NCBI RefSeq assembly: GCF_947493565.1
Contig: NZ_CANLRG010000004.1
Location: forward strand, 1-64,000
Direction: 5' to 3'
DNA length: 64,000 bases
Source: an uncultured Lutibacter sp.
GTDB taxonomy: Bacteria; Bacteroidota; Bacteroidia; Flavobacteriales; Flavobacteriaceae
The notes under the pieces are model-generated. The model had not been told where the DNA came from. It made no database searches and saw only the letters and a program-made list of their open reading frames with translations. Positions 43,937 to 53,455 of the stretch are shown one piece after another. Each line of letters starts with the position of its first letter. The first letter of the stretch is position 1. The position numbers were made by a program, and so were the translations under genes.

Positions 43937-43968
43937 AAAAAAGAGGTTGTTTAAACAACCTCTTTTTT
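43937..43968. terminator. Terminator of the SusCD operon
   Basis: A perfect 16-bp palindrome arm pair, AAAAAAGAGGTTGTTT with its complement. On the minus strand it ends the four-gene SusC-led operon, 8 bp past the last stop. Confidence 0.88.
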
Positions 43969-43975
43969 AAATAAA

Positions 43976-44479
43976 TTAGTAATGTGGATTCTCATCTTCT
44001 AAGAATCCTGTTCTCTTATGTCCTTTAAAGATAAATGTGGTACCAGGATACCAATCAAACTCAGCTTCAAAATAAATTTCATCAACAGTTCTACCTGTTG
44101 TTGTTGTAAATGAATCTTTAGTTATACTTCCATTAGTTAATAGTATTTCACCATCATAGTATAATTCTACATTATCCTTACCTGTAAAAGTTAAGCTTGA
44201 AACATTAACATCAATTTTTGTTCTAAATTCAAAATAATTTTGATGATCATCAATTATCATTGTTGAACCATCATCTTCTACTGAATTTGAAGTGGTTACT
44301 AATACATAATCTCCTCCAAAAGCTGGAGTTACTCCATCTGGTTCAAGAGCAATTACCCACCAATCACTTGCCATAGCTGAAACTGATGACTTTTCTACAG
44401 TAAAATCTTCATATTCTTCATTAGGAGAACAGGCAGTTACCAACAGCAAACCTAATATTAATAATTTTATATATTTCAT
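43976..44479 (-). CDS. Lipid-binding-type lipoprotein of the SusCD operon
   Basis: 167 residues with a lipoprotein signal (LLLVTACSPNE, Cys 17). The rest resembles the Bacteroidota 'lipid-binding putative hydrolase' family, with DWWVIALEPDG near the start and a C-terminal TTFIFKGHKRTGF. Proteins of this type end four-gene SusC/SusD clusters. A surface or periplasmic accessory role is inferred. Confidence 0.75.
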   Translation of the reverse strand: MKYIKLLILGLLLVTACSPNEEYEDFTVEKSSVSAMASDWWVIALEPDGVTPAFGGDYVLVTTSNSVEDDGSTMIIDDHQNYFEFRTKIDVNVSSLTFTGKDNVELYYDGEILLTNGSITKDSFTTTTGRTVDEIYFEAEFDWYPGTTFIFKGHKRTGFLEDENPHY

Positions 44480-44494
44480 TGTTAAATTTTTATA

Positions 44495-45103
44495 TTATTT
44501 ATATTCAAATGTATAACCAAACCCTTGAGGGTGAATTAAAGTTGTAAATATTTTAGTTACTGGATCGTAAGTTAAATCAACTGATTCAGCTCCAAAAACA
44601 TAGTTTTGAGGAATTTCAGATATCATGTCTCCATCCATTTGAAAATATACAGGGAATGTTCCTCCAAATCCAAAATCTGATGCGTAAAATATACTTGTTG
44701 TTCCTTGAACTAAGGTAATAACACCATCTCTAGTTGGTCTATTAACGTCTTGTATTTCTCCAGAAACATCGGTTCCAACAATTGTAGGATCATGAACTAC
44801 AATTGTTTGTGTAGCACTTCCCTCATATCCGTCAGAATTAGTTGCTGAAAATGTATAATTATAAACACCAACAGTATTTGTATCAGCAACTCCATCAATA
44901 ACAACATCAATTTCAGTATCACCTTCAAAAGCTTTCGCTGTTGGAGTATATGAAGTGCCTATTGTAACTATTACTAACTCATCATATTCAAATGTTGGAA
45001 AACTAGTAATTGTTGATTTTATAGGATCTTCCTCAGTACAAGAAGCTATCAATAAGACAAGCAAGACTGAAAATAGTTTTAATATTTTATTTTTATATTT
45101 CAT
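44495..45103 (-). CDS. DUF5012-type surface lipoprotein
   Basis: 202 residues with a lipoprotein signal (LLIASCTEED, Cys near 22). An Ig-like DUF5011-type domain (about 35-105) with the VGVYNYTFSATNSDG motif is followed by a DUF5012-like C-terminal domain. SusE/SusF-like proteins at this position bind the imported glycan or peptide at the cell surface; here the ligand is unknown. It lies between the SusD-like gene and the lipid-binding gene. Confidence 0.8.
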   Translation of the reverse strand: MKYKNKILKLFSVLLVLLIASCTEEDPIKSTITSFPTFEYDELVIVTIGTSYTPTAKAFEGDTEIDVVIDGVADTNTVGVYNYTFSATNSDGYEGSATQTIVVHDPTIVGTDVSGEIQDVNRPTRDGVITLVQGTTSIFYASDFGFGGTFPVYFQMDGDMISEIPQNYVFGAESVDLTYDPVTKIFTTLIHPQGFGYTFEYK

Positions 45104-45130
45104 TGTATTCTTATTTAATTTTAAACTCTA

Positions 45131-46606
45131 TTATTTTTGATCCCACCAAATCTTCTCTGTAATAGAACCTTTTTGGGTAATATTTGGATTTTTAGTCACC
45201 TCAGTATCAGGATAAAAAATAGTATTAGGTGTTTGATTTCCTGTTAAAACTGAACTAACTGAGACTACAAAATTTCCTTCAACATAATTTTCACTACCTA
45301 TTGTTACTGTTTCTGGATAATGAGTTCTATTTGACTCGAAAAAGCCTTCAATATTATTAACATAAGCTAATGACACCCATTTTTGTATCATTACTTGTCT
45401 AAGAGCTTCTTCAATATCTGTCGAAGGAATGTATTCATAAATTCCACCTGTTCCAATTAATGCTTGTGCATCAGAAGCACTTAAACCATAAGTGATAAAT
45501 GAATTTTCAACACCTTCATTATATAGTTGTGCTGCATTAACACCTCCAGCATATCTAATAGCCGCTTCTGCTTGTAAAAATTTACTTTCAGCTACTGTCA
45601 TTAAATAAACTGGGGTTTCAGAAGTTACATTTGGTCTTGAGAAATTTGCAGCTACTTCCGAAGCAAAACTTCCTCTATCACCTTGGTCTAAACCTCTAAA
45701 TATATTTGCATCATTCCTTCTAAAAACAACATTAAGTCTAGGATCCGCATTTTCTGATAAAAATTCTAATAATGAAGAACTAGCTACATTATTTACATCA
45801 CCTAATCTATCCAATTGCACATCATAAAAAGGATTTGCTTTATTTTGAGCATCTTCATATAAGTCAAATTTAGCATCCGATGTAATAAAATTACCCTCAT
45901 TAATAAGAGCCATAACTTGACCAGCATTAGCCATGTTTGTATATGACATTCTTATATAAAGTTTTAATTTTAAAGTGTTTGCAAACTTTATCCAATCACT
46001 CATATTTGCTCCATAAATTGCATCTTGAGTTCCAACTGTTGATTGAACTGGATTGGATGTGTAATTTGAAACTGCCTCGTTTAATTCAGAAATCAGTCCG
46101 GTATAAATATCGCTACCACTATCTATATTAGGAGTAATATTATCTTCTCCTTGAAGCGCTTCAGAATAAGGTATATCACCATATAAATCGGTTAATACTT
46201 GAAAAGTATAAACTCTAAGAAGTGTAGCTATTAATAAAGTTCCAGTATCACCATCTTCTGTTGACTTTTCAATAACATAATTTAAATCATTTAAACAACC
46301 TGCATATAACTCATTCCACAATCTGTTTGAATAATCCGTATTCATATTGTAAGTATCAATATTTGTATATTGACTTGCACTTGGAGATTGGGTATGATAT
46401 TGAGCTAAAAATCCACCTAAATTTGTTAATTGTCCTCCTAATCCCGTCACTAAAGAACCTTGTGCTGCTGTTAGCACCAAACTTTTATTAACGTCTGTAG
46501 GTGTGTTAGGATCAGTGTTGATATCTAATTCTTTTTCGCAAGCAGTAAGCAAAGCAAAAAGAACAAATATTCCTATAATTTTTTTCATTGTATTCATTAT
46601 TTTCAT
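45131..46606 (-). CDS. SusD/RagB-like outer membrane lipoprotein
   Basis: The lid of a SusC transporter. 491 residues with a lipoprotein signal (FALLTACEKELDIN); ATG 46588 (MKKIIGIF) may be the true start, 18 nt inside. The early NTDPNTPT segment and later FLSENADPRLNVVFR are typical of the SusD-like 2 family, which often serves peptide or non-starch ligands. It starts 2 nt after susC and is coupled to it. Confidence 0.9.
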   Translation of the reverse strand: MKIMNTMKKIIGIFVLFALLTACEKELDINTDPNTPTDVNKSLVLTAAQGSLVTGLGGQLTNLGGFLAQYHTQSPSASQYTNIDTYNMNTDYSNRLWNELYAGCLNDLNYVIEKSTEDGDTGTLLIATLLRVYTFQVLTDLYGDIPYSEALQGEDNITPNIDSGSDIYTGLISELNEAVSNYTSNPVQSTVGTQDAIYGANMSDWIKFANTLKLKLYIRMSYTNMANAGQVMALINEGNFITSDAKFDLYEDAQNKANPFYDVQLDRLGDVNNVASSSLLEFLSENADPRLNVVFRRNDANIFRGLDQGDRGSFASEVAANFSRPNVTSETPVYLMTVAESKFLQAEAAIRYAGGVNAAQLYNEGVENSFITYGLSASDAQALIGTGGIYEYIPSTDIEEALRQVMIQKWVSLAYVNNIEGFFESNRTHYPETVTIGSENYVEGNFVVSVSSVLTGNQTPNTIFYPDTEVTKNPNITQKGSITEKIWWDQK

Positions 46607-46608
46607 TA

Positions 46609-49600
46609 TTAAAATTTAGCTTTAAGAGTTAAACCAACACTTCTTGTTGTAGGGTTGGCACTAAATTCACCAAACTGACTACCAAGATCAGTCCCAAATG
46701 TAGACACCTCTGGATCAATATACTGGTTTGACTCAGGTGTAAATAGCAGTAGGTTTCTACCCACTAAGGTTAGAGATAAATTATCAAACGGTGTTTTATC
46801 TAAAAATTCATTTGAAAAATTATAACTAAATGTAACTTCTCTTAACTTTACAAAAGATTTACTAAACACGTTATCTCTATCAGTTGCTGATGCTCTGTAA
46901 TAATCATCCCAATGCTCAGTATCAATTGCAGTTGTATTTGAAACATAGGAAATATTACCATTTCCATCATCAACTTGTTGAACTGAGCCTGGAATTATAT
47001 AAGGCCTTCTATCATTAATTGTTGTAGTAATTGAATTACCAGTAAACCTAGTAATTTCTGCTGTTCTACCATACATCAATCCTCCTTGTCTGGTATCAAC
47101 CGTAAATCCAAAAGAGAAATTTTTATAAGAAAATTGATTTGTTAAACCTAAAGTATAGTCATATTGAGTATCTCCATAAATTTCTTTTGTTGGAGAAGCA
47201 ATAGGAATCCCATTATTATCAACAACTATATTACCATCTGGGTCTCTTAATGGTACAGTCCCTTCAATTAAAGCTAATGGATAACCTTCTTTAGCAACCA
47301 AGCCAATAGTGCTTAATCCTCCTAAAGCTAATTGTTCAATTCTATCATCTAATTTTTGTAAAATGGCATCATTTGTTGAAAAATTAATCGCCGTATCCCA
47401 ACTAAAACCTTCGCTATTTTTAAATATGCTAACTTTTAATAATGCTTCAATACCTTTATTTGATATAGTACCAATATTTGCTGTTTGATTTGTATATCCA
47501 GATGTTGCAGCTAAAGGCAGTGATAAAATTTGATTTTCAACTTTAGCATCGTAATACGTAAAATCTAAATTTACTCTGTTTTTCAAGAAAGATAGTTCAG
47601 TACCTATTTCAAATTCTTTTCTTCTTTCTGGTTTTAAATTTGGATTTGCTGCTCTGTTACCAACTTCCCATGCGTTTAAACCTCCTACTGGAAAATTAAG
47701 ATTTCTAAAACCTTGATTATCTGTTGATCCTAGCACAAATACAGGTAATATTTGATAAGGAGCTGTATCTACACCTGTTTCTCCATAACCAACTCTTAAT
47801 TTAGCATAATTAACTACATTTTTAATATTAGGAAAAGTATTAGTAATTAACCAAGATGCATTTGCACCTCCATAAAGAACCGATCTATTTTCTTCTGGAA
47901 GAGTTGAATACCAATCATTTCTAACATTGGTTGTTAAATATAACATATCATTATATGAAAACGTAGTTGAATTTAATATACCAAAAAGTCTTCTCTTTGT
48001 TCTTGTAGAAGCAGTTGTTGCTGGGTCAGAAGAGTTAGATAGTGAATAAAAATTAGGGATATCTTGTGATGTAACTGAAGCGGATAATGATGATGTGGTT
48101 CTTTCATTATAATTAGCTCCAAAAGTAGATTCTATTTTAAACTCCTCATTTACATCAAATTTTAAATCAAAAATTAAATCGTGATTTAATTGTTTAATAA
48201 AATTATCTACTTCACCATATGAACCGGGTTGCTCTGTACTAGATCCATCATTTGGACTTCCAGGATCTGCATCTATAATTGCTGTCCAAACTCTAGTATT
48301 ATCACTGGATTGATCTACCCCTAACCTATAAGAAACATTTGCCCAATCATTAAGTTCAGCACTTACGTTGAATGATCCATACAATCTTTCTTTTTTAAAT
48401 TTTGCTCCATCTTCATTTAAAGAAAAATATGGATTTGTAATGCCAAACGCTGTGTAATAATTGGAAACATTATTAAATGGATCATTTTTATAATCTTTAA
48501 ATTCAGTAATGTCTAAATCAGTAGGTATCTGCATTAAGTTATTATATACAGTTGTACCTTGACCAGCTGCTACCCCTGAACCCCGAACATTTACATAATT
48601 TAAATTTCCTCCAAACGATAGAAAATCCATTTTAGAATTAAATGATAGTGCCAATGTATTACGTTCATTTGAATCTGCCTTAGTTGGATAAATACCATCT
48701 GCACTAGTATTATTATAGGAAATTCTACCTGTAGTTGTATCAGAACCTCCTGAAATGGCTAAGCTAGTTATATAGTTTGTTCCAACATCAAAAAAGTTTC
48801 TTAATTGGTCTTTTTGAAAAGAATACGGTTTTACTTTTTGAGAATTGTTAACTACATTTCCCCAAAGTAAATTTTCTCCAGTAAAACGAGGTCCCCAAGA
48901 ACCATTTTCTCCTAAATAATGTTGACCATCCCATCCTTGACCAAATTCACTTTGATATTTTGGAGTTCTAAGTACGTCACTAAACATTGCACTGGTAGAA
49001 AAATCTACTGTTAATTTTGATTTAGATCCTTTTTTAGTTGTAATTAAAACAACCCCATTCGCCGCTCTTGATCCATATAAGGCTGTACTAGAAGCACCTT
49101 TAAGAATGGAAATAGATTCAATATCTTCTGGGTTAATTTCACCAGACCCCCTACCAAAATCATACGCTCCATTTAAACTATTCGAAAAAGTTGAAGCATT
49201 ATTAACTGGTACTCCATCTACTACGTATAAAGGTTGATTACTACCACCTATGGTACTAAAACCTCTAATAATAACACCTGAAGACGCTCCAGGATCTGTC
49301 GATGCACTTGAAATAACAACTCCTGCAACTTTACCTTTAATAGCATCTGCTAAATTTGTTTGAGAACTTTTATTTAATTCCTCATAACCTACAATTGTTG
49401 TAGCAGAACCAATAGACCCTTTCTCTCTTTTGATTCCTAAAGCAGTTACTACTACTTCTTCTAACTGTTCGGCACTTTCTTTTAAAGTAACGTTTAAAAT
49501 ATTAGAGTCACCAACAGTTTTTTCAACAGTTTGCATTCCAATAAAACTAAATACTAAGATATCTCCCGTATTAGCAGAAATAGAATATTTACCATCAAAA

Positions 49601-49779
49601 TCTGTTAAAACACCTTTTGTTGTATTTTTAATAAATACATTGACCCCAGGTAATGGGCCATCTTGTTCAGATACTACTGTACCTGTTACCATTTTCTCTT
49701 GTGCATACATGCTAAAGCATGTACCAACAATAAACATAAGAGAAATTAGAATTTTGTAACTTCGATTCATGAATTTCAT
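46609..49779 (-). CDS. SusC/RagA family TonB-linked outer membrane transporter
   Basis: A TonB-dependent barrel of 1056 residues. A signal peptide (about 1-26, ending YAQ) is followed by a carboxypeptidase-regulatory-like domain (about 30-105), the plug with YVVDGVPVNN and IESISILKGASSTALYGS, and a 22-strand barrel ending in aromatic KAKF. It opens a four-gene operon. No glycoside hydrolase, sulfatase or peptidase gene is next to it, so the substrate cannot be guessed. The divergent LytTR system is a candidate regulator. Confidence 0.95.
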   Translation of the reverse strand: MKFMNRSYKILISLMFIVGTCFSMYAQEKMVTGTVVSEQDGPLPGVNVFIKNTTKGVLTDFDGKYSISANTGDILVFSFIGMQTVEKTVGDSNILNVTLKESAEQLEEVVVTALGIKREKGSIGSATTIVGYEELNKSSQTNLADAIKGKVAGVVISSASTDPGASSGVIIRGFSTIGGSNQPLYVVDGVPVNNASTFSNSLNGAYDFGRGSGEINPEDIESISILKGASSTALYGSRAANGVVLITTKKGSKSKLTVDFSTSAMFSDVLRTPKYQSEFGQGWDGQHYLGENGSWGPRFTGENLLWGNVVNNSQKVKPYSFQKDQLRNFFDVGTNYITSLAISGGSDTTTGRISYNNTSADGIYPTKADSNERNTLALSFNSKMDFLSFGGNLNYVNVRGSGVAAGQGTTVYNNLMQIPTDLDITEFKDYKNDPFNNVSNYYTAFGITNPYFSLNEDGAKFKKERLYGSFNVSAELNDWANVSYRLGVDQSSDNTRVWTAIIDADPGSPNDGSSTEQPGSYGEVDNFIKQLNHDLIFDLKFDVNEEFKIESTFGANYNERTTSSLSASVTSQDIPNFYSLSNSSDPATTASTRTKRRLFGILNSTTFSYNDMLYLTTNVRNDWYSTLPEENRSVLYGGANASWLITNTFPNIKNVVNYAKLRVGYGETGVDTAPYQILPVFVLGSTDNQGFRNLNFPVGGLNAWEVGNRAANPNLKPERRKEFEIGTELSFLKNRVNLDFTYYDAKVENQILSLPLAATSGYTNQTANIGTISNKGIEALLKVSIFKNSEGFSWDTAINFSTNDAILQKLDDRIEQLALGGLSTIGLVAKEGYPLALIEGTVPLRDPDGNIVVDNNGIPIASPTKEIYGDTQYDYTLGLTNQFSYKNFSFGFTVDTRQGGLMYGRTAEITRFTGNSITTTINDRRPYIIPGSVQQVDDGNGNISYVSNTTAIDTEHWDDYYRASATDRDNVFSKSFVKLREVTFSYNFSNEFLDKTPFDNLSLTLVGRNLLLFTPESNQYIDPEVSTFGTDLGSQFGEFSANPTTRSVGLTLKAKF

Positions 49780-50168
49780 TTTAAATTAATATTGAGCTAA
49801 ATATATTGAGGTATAAAAAAGTTTATAGCAGCTGTGAAGTGAGTGCTTACAATTTTGAATTGAACTACAAGTATTTGTTAAATGAAATTAGCTAATCTTA
49901 TTTTAAGTATTTTACAACCGCTTAGCTACATTTTTTTTGTGTATAATTTAACACACTCTAGGTATTATTGCATTAATCAACGATTTCATTTGATTAAAAA
50001 TTAATTAAAAAAGATTTGAAAACACTTATTTTTGATTTGAAATCAATTATAAATGATTTAAATTATTGGTTTTTAGGTTTAAATTAACATTTGCCAAATC
50101 AATTACTATTTAGAAAACATTTAATTTGTAATTAAAATCAAAAAAATTATCCGAATTTAAAAATTAAA
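49780..50168. promoter_or_regulatory. Intergenic control region with five 9-mers at 21-bp period
   Basis: The gap separates susC (minus) from the LytTR regulator gene (plus). GATTAAAAA 49992, GATTTGAAA 50013, GATTTGAAA 50034, GATTTAAAT 50055 and GGTTTAAAT 50076 are spaced by exactly 21 bp each. LytTR domains of AgrA/ComE type bind 9-bp direct repeats about 21 bp apart, so this is probably the operator of the adjacent LytTR protein. No consensus housekeeping promoter was found for either gene. Confidence 0.65.
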
Positions 50169-50942
50169 ATGGTTATTAAAACATTAATTATTGACGATGA
50201 AGCTTTAGCTAGATTACGTTTAAAAAATTTATTAAAAGAAGTCAACAAAATTGAAATTTTAGGCGAATGTTCGAATGGAAAAGATGCTATAAATAAAATT
50301 GATGAACTTCAACCCAATTTAATTTTTTTGGATATCCAAATGACGGATATGACAGGTTTTGATATTCTTGAAAAAATCTCTATGGATCCTAAACCTATCG
50401 TAATATTTGTCACAGCTTATAATGAACATGCGCTTAAGGCTTTTGATTACTTTGCATTCGATTACTTACTAAAACCTTATAAAGACGATCGTTTTTTTAA
50501 ATCTGTAAATAATATTTTAAAATATATTGATAATAAAGATTATAAGCCTTTTGAAGATAAGCTTGAAAATTTAGTTAAATATATTAAAACTAGTGAAACT
50601 AGTACAAAAAATTATTCTGAAAAATTACCTATCAAATTAGGAAATAAAGTTTTTTTCATAAAGTCAAATGAAATTAAATATATTATAGCTTCTGGGTATT
50701 ATGCAGAAATTTTTAACAATGAAAAAAAATATTTACTTAGAGAATCTCTTAGTAATTTAATAGAAACATTGAACCCTCAACAGTTTATTAGAATTCATCG
50801 TTCAACTATCATTAATTTAAATGAAGTTGCTGAATTAATCCATTCTAACTATGGTGAAATTGATGTTAAAATGACTGATTCAAAATTGTTTAGAATAAGT
50901 AAAAGTTATAAAAAAGATTTTTTAACAAAAATGGGGCTTTAA
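50169..50942 (+). CDS. LytTR family response regulator
   Basis: 257 residues. The receiver domain (1-~120) has the acidic pair Asp9-Asp10, the phosphoacceptor Asp55 in LIFLDIQ and the Lys of LLKPYKD. A LytTR DNA-binding domain (about 150-257) contains YIIASGYYAEI, then FIRIHRSTIINL. It starts 4 nt before the kinase gene, so the two form one operon. Confidence 0.93.
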   Translation: MVIKTLIIDDEALARLRLKNLLKEVNKIEILGECSNGKDAINKIDELQPNLIFLDIQMTDMTGFDILEKISMDPKPIVIFVTAYNEHALKAFDYFAFDYLLKPYKDDRFFKSVNNILKYIDNKDYKPFEDKLENLVKYIKTSETSTKNYSEKLPIKLGNKVFFIKSNEIKYIIASGYYAEIFNNEKKYLLRESLSNLIETLNPQQFIRIHRSTIINLNEVAELIHSNYGEIDVKMTDSKLFRISKSYKKDFLTKMGL

Positions 50943-50945
50943 AAA

Positions 50946-52022
50946 ATGAGAAAATATATAGACACGAAACTACTTAAAATTTTAATCCTTTTTTATACGG
51001 CTACTTCTTTAATCTCTTTATTCAAAATCTATTACTTAAAAACTAATAGTTTTGGATATGAATTTTCTACTTGGAAAGAAATTTTATTAGAAAGTATTTT
51101 ATTAGATTGGGTGATCGTACTACTCTTTATGTCAATAATTGCTATGACAACCAAACTAATGATTTTAAAAAAATATAAGTGGAAATATATTGTTGCAATT
51201 CACTCATTTTTTTCACTATTTATAGGTTTTGTCATTTATTTTTCATCTTCTTTAATATTTTTTGTTACTGGTCAAATTGAGTTATCAGAAATTAATGTTG
51301 ATAACTATTTAGCTGGTATCGTATCTGTTATCGACTTAAATTTTCTTATTTATTTTTCAATGATAAGTATTGTTTATTCCTACTATTATTTTCAACAAAC
51401 TGAAAGAAGTAAATTAGAAAAAGCACAACTTAGCAACCAACTAACAAATGCCAAATTAAATATTTTAAAATACAAGCTACACCCCCATTTCTTATTTAAT
51501 ACGCTTAATAGTATTTCTTCATTAATAGAAACCAACACTAAACTAGCTCAAGATACTGTTGCTGATTTTGGAGATTTATTAAGAGATTTACTTGACTTGA
51601 AAGATACTAGCCTAATTCCATTAGAAGAAGAATTAAAAATAAGCAAACGATATTTAGATATTATGGCTTTAAGATTTTCAGACAATTTAAAAATAACTGT
51701 ACAAATTAATACTAAAATACAAAACACCTTAGTACCAAGTTTAATTTTATTACCTATAATTGAAAACTCAATAAAACATGGATATTCTTATAACACAGAA
51801 TCACTAACAATTAATATATCCATTAAAAAAAGAAAAAGCAATATTGTATTGAGTATTGAAAATGATGGAGCTCCCTTAAAAAATGTTGTATATGGTAACG
51901 GAATAAAAAATACCATTGATCGACTAAAAATTATTTATGGTGATAAGTACAAATTTTCGATGAAAAATAATAAAAACTTAAAAGGTATTACAACTTCAAT
52001 AATTTTTCCTGACAATAATTAA
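50946..52022 (+). CDS. LytS/YehU-type sensor histidine kinase
   Basis: 358 residues. Four membrane helices (about 8-27, 44-66, 79-105 and 115-150) precede a His_kinase domain with the phosphoacceptor segment LHPHFLFNTLNS (near 179) and the N box LLPIIENSIKHG. There is no extracellular sensor domain, so it may sense the membrane or a partner. It is paired with the LytTR regulator. Confidence 0.93.
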   Translation: MRKYIDTKLLKILILFYTATSLISLFKIYYLKTNSFGYEFSTWKEILLESILLDWVIVLLFMSIIAMTTKLMILKKYKWKYIVAIHSFFSLFIGFVIYFSSSLIFFVTGQIELSEINVDNYLAGIVSVIDLNFLIYFSMISIVYSYYYFQQTERSKLEKAQLSNQLTNAKLNILKYKLHPHFLFNTLNSISSLIETNTKLAQDTVADFGDLLRDLLDLKDTSLIPLEEELKISKRYLDIMALRFSDNLKITVQINTKIQNTLVPSLILLPIIENSIKHGYSYNTESLTINISIKKRKSNIVLSIENDGAPLKNVVYGNGIKNTIDRLKIIYGDKYKFSMKNNKNLKGITTSIIFPDNN

Positions 52023-52153
52023 TTGATTTAAGAATAATTAACAACTTTTATCGTTTGTCTGTTAAAGTCAAGTTAATAAAGTGTTAATGCTGTAACATGT
52101 ACATAAAAGTATCGTCTTTTAGGTATATATTTAATGAGCTACTATATAAAACT

Positions 52154-52588
52154 ATGAAAAAACTATTAATATTTACGATTTTTTTTATTTCTATTTCAAT
52201 AATTCAAGCAGGTAATATTTCTAATATTAATAATTCAATTTCATTACCTATTACAAAATCAGAAAAGAACAATAAAAGCCCAAAAAAAACTTATCATCAC
52301 TACAACCCATATAAAATGGCTAGTTTTTGTAGATTAATTCAAATTGGGAATTATAAAGCTGTAAAAAAATTAATTGAACAAGGAGCTGATGTCAACGAAA
52401 AATCTTTAAAATTAACTCCATTAATGTACGCTGCTAGACATAATAGGGTTGAAATTTTAAAACTTTTAATAACAAATGGAGCTAACTTAAAAACCAGAAA
52501 CTGTAATGGTGATACTGCTTTAAAATGGGCAAAAATGTCTGGTGCTAAAGAAGCATATATGATACTTCAAAATGCTTTAAAAAAATAA
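52154..52588 (+). CDS. Secreted ankyrin-repeat protein
   Basis: About 144 residues. ATG 52154 gives a signal peptide (MKKLLIFTIFFISISIIQAG); an upstream in-frame ATG would add 19 residues before it. Two full ankyrin repeats follow (GNYKAVKKLIEQGADVNEK and NRVEILKLLITNGANLKTR) and a partial third. Exported ankyrin proteins bind partners in the periplasm. No partner is visible. Confidence 0.8.
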   Translation: MKKLLIFTIFFISISIIQAGNISNINNSISLPITKSEKNNKSPKKTYHHYNPYKMASFCRLIQIGNYKAVKKLIEQGADVNEKSLKLTPLMYAARHNRVEILKLLITNGANLKTRNCNGDTALKWAKMSGAKEAYMILQNALKK

Positions 52589-52648
52589 GAAACAAATTTA
52601 TTCTCGTACATATTTTAAGTACTTTTGTATCTTTATTTATATATAAAT

Positions 52649-53455
52649 ATGAAGTACTTTAAGGATCAAATAGGACGAGAAATCACCTTAAAATCAACTC
52701 CAAAAAAAATTATATCATTAGTTCCTTCACAAACAGAATTACTTTGCGATTTGGCATTAGAGAATGAATTAGTTGGTATCACAAAATTTTGTGTACATCC
52801 CTATCATTTAAAATCTACAAAAAAAATAGTTGGAGGCACAAAAAAGGTTGATTTTGAAAAAATAAGAGCACTTAAACCTGATTTTATTTTGTGTAACAAA
52901 GAAGAAAATAGCTATGAATTTCTTCCTGAGTTAGAAAAAATTGCTCCTACCTATTTTTCAGATATTATAACACTACAACACTCAATAGATTTAATTTTAA
53001 GGCTCGGCACCATATTTAACAGAAGAACTGAAGCCGATAACTTAGCACACAAAATTGATTTTAAACTAAAAGATTTTAAACAGTTTATCAAAGATAAACC
53101 TATTAGAAAAGTTGCTTATTTTATATGGGGAAAACCTTATATGGTTGCTGCTAATGAAACCTATATTAATGAAATGTTGGCTTTAAATAAATTTGAAAAC
53201 ATTTATTCAAATATGAGCCGGTATCCAAAAGTTGAGATAAACAGAATTAGACATGAAGGTGATCCCGATGTAATTATCTTATCTTCAGAACCTTTCCCTT
53301 TTAAAGATGAACATGCATTAGAAATTGGCACTTATACCAATCGTTCAATTACCGTTTTTGGTGATGGAGAAATGTTTAGTTGGCCAGGTTCAAGAACCTT
53401 ATTAGCTTTAGATTATTTTAAAGAATTGCATAAAAAATTAGAAAGTCATTTTTAA
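52649..53455 (+). CDS. BtuF-like helical-backbone metal/cobalamin receptor protein
   Basis: About 268 residues with two Rossmann-like lobes joined by a long helix, the fold of cobalamin and siderophore receptors (KIISLVPSQTELLCDLAL, then LKPDFILCNKEEN, then WPGSRTLLALDYF). It has no signal peptide from ATG 52649, unlike the true periplasmic BtuF, and no permease or ATPase gene is adjacent. It may therefore be a cytoplasmic binder. B12 use in this genome is supported by the IcmF gene. The stop overlaps the next gene's stop by four bases. Confidence 0.82.
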   Translation: MKYFKDQIGREITLKSTPKKIISLVPSQTELLCDLALENELVGITKFCVHPYHLKSTKKIVGGTKKVDFEKIRALKPDFILCNKEENSYEFLPELEKIAPTYFSDIITLQHSIDLILRLGTIFNRRTEADNLAHKIDFKLKDFKQFIKDKPIRKVAYFIWGKPYMVAANETYINEMLALNKFENIYSNMSRYPKVEINRIRHEGDPDVIILSSEPFPFKDEHALEIGTYTNRSITVFGDGEMFSWPGSRTLLALDYFKELHKKLESHF

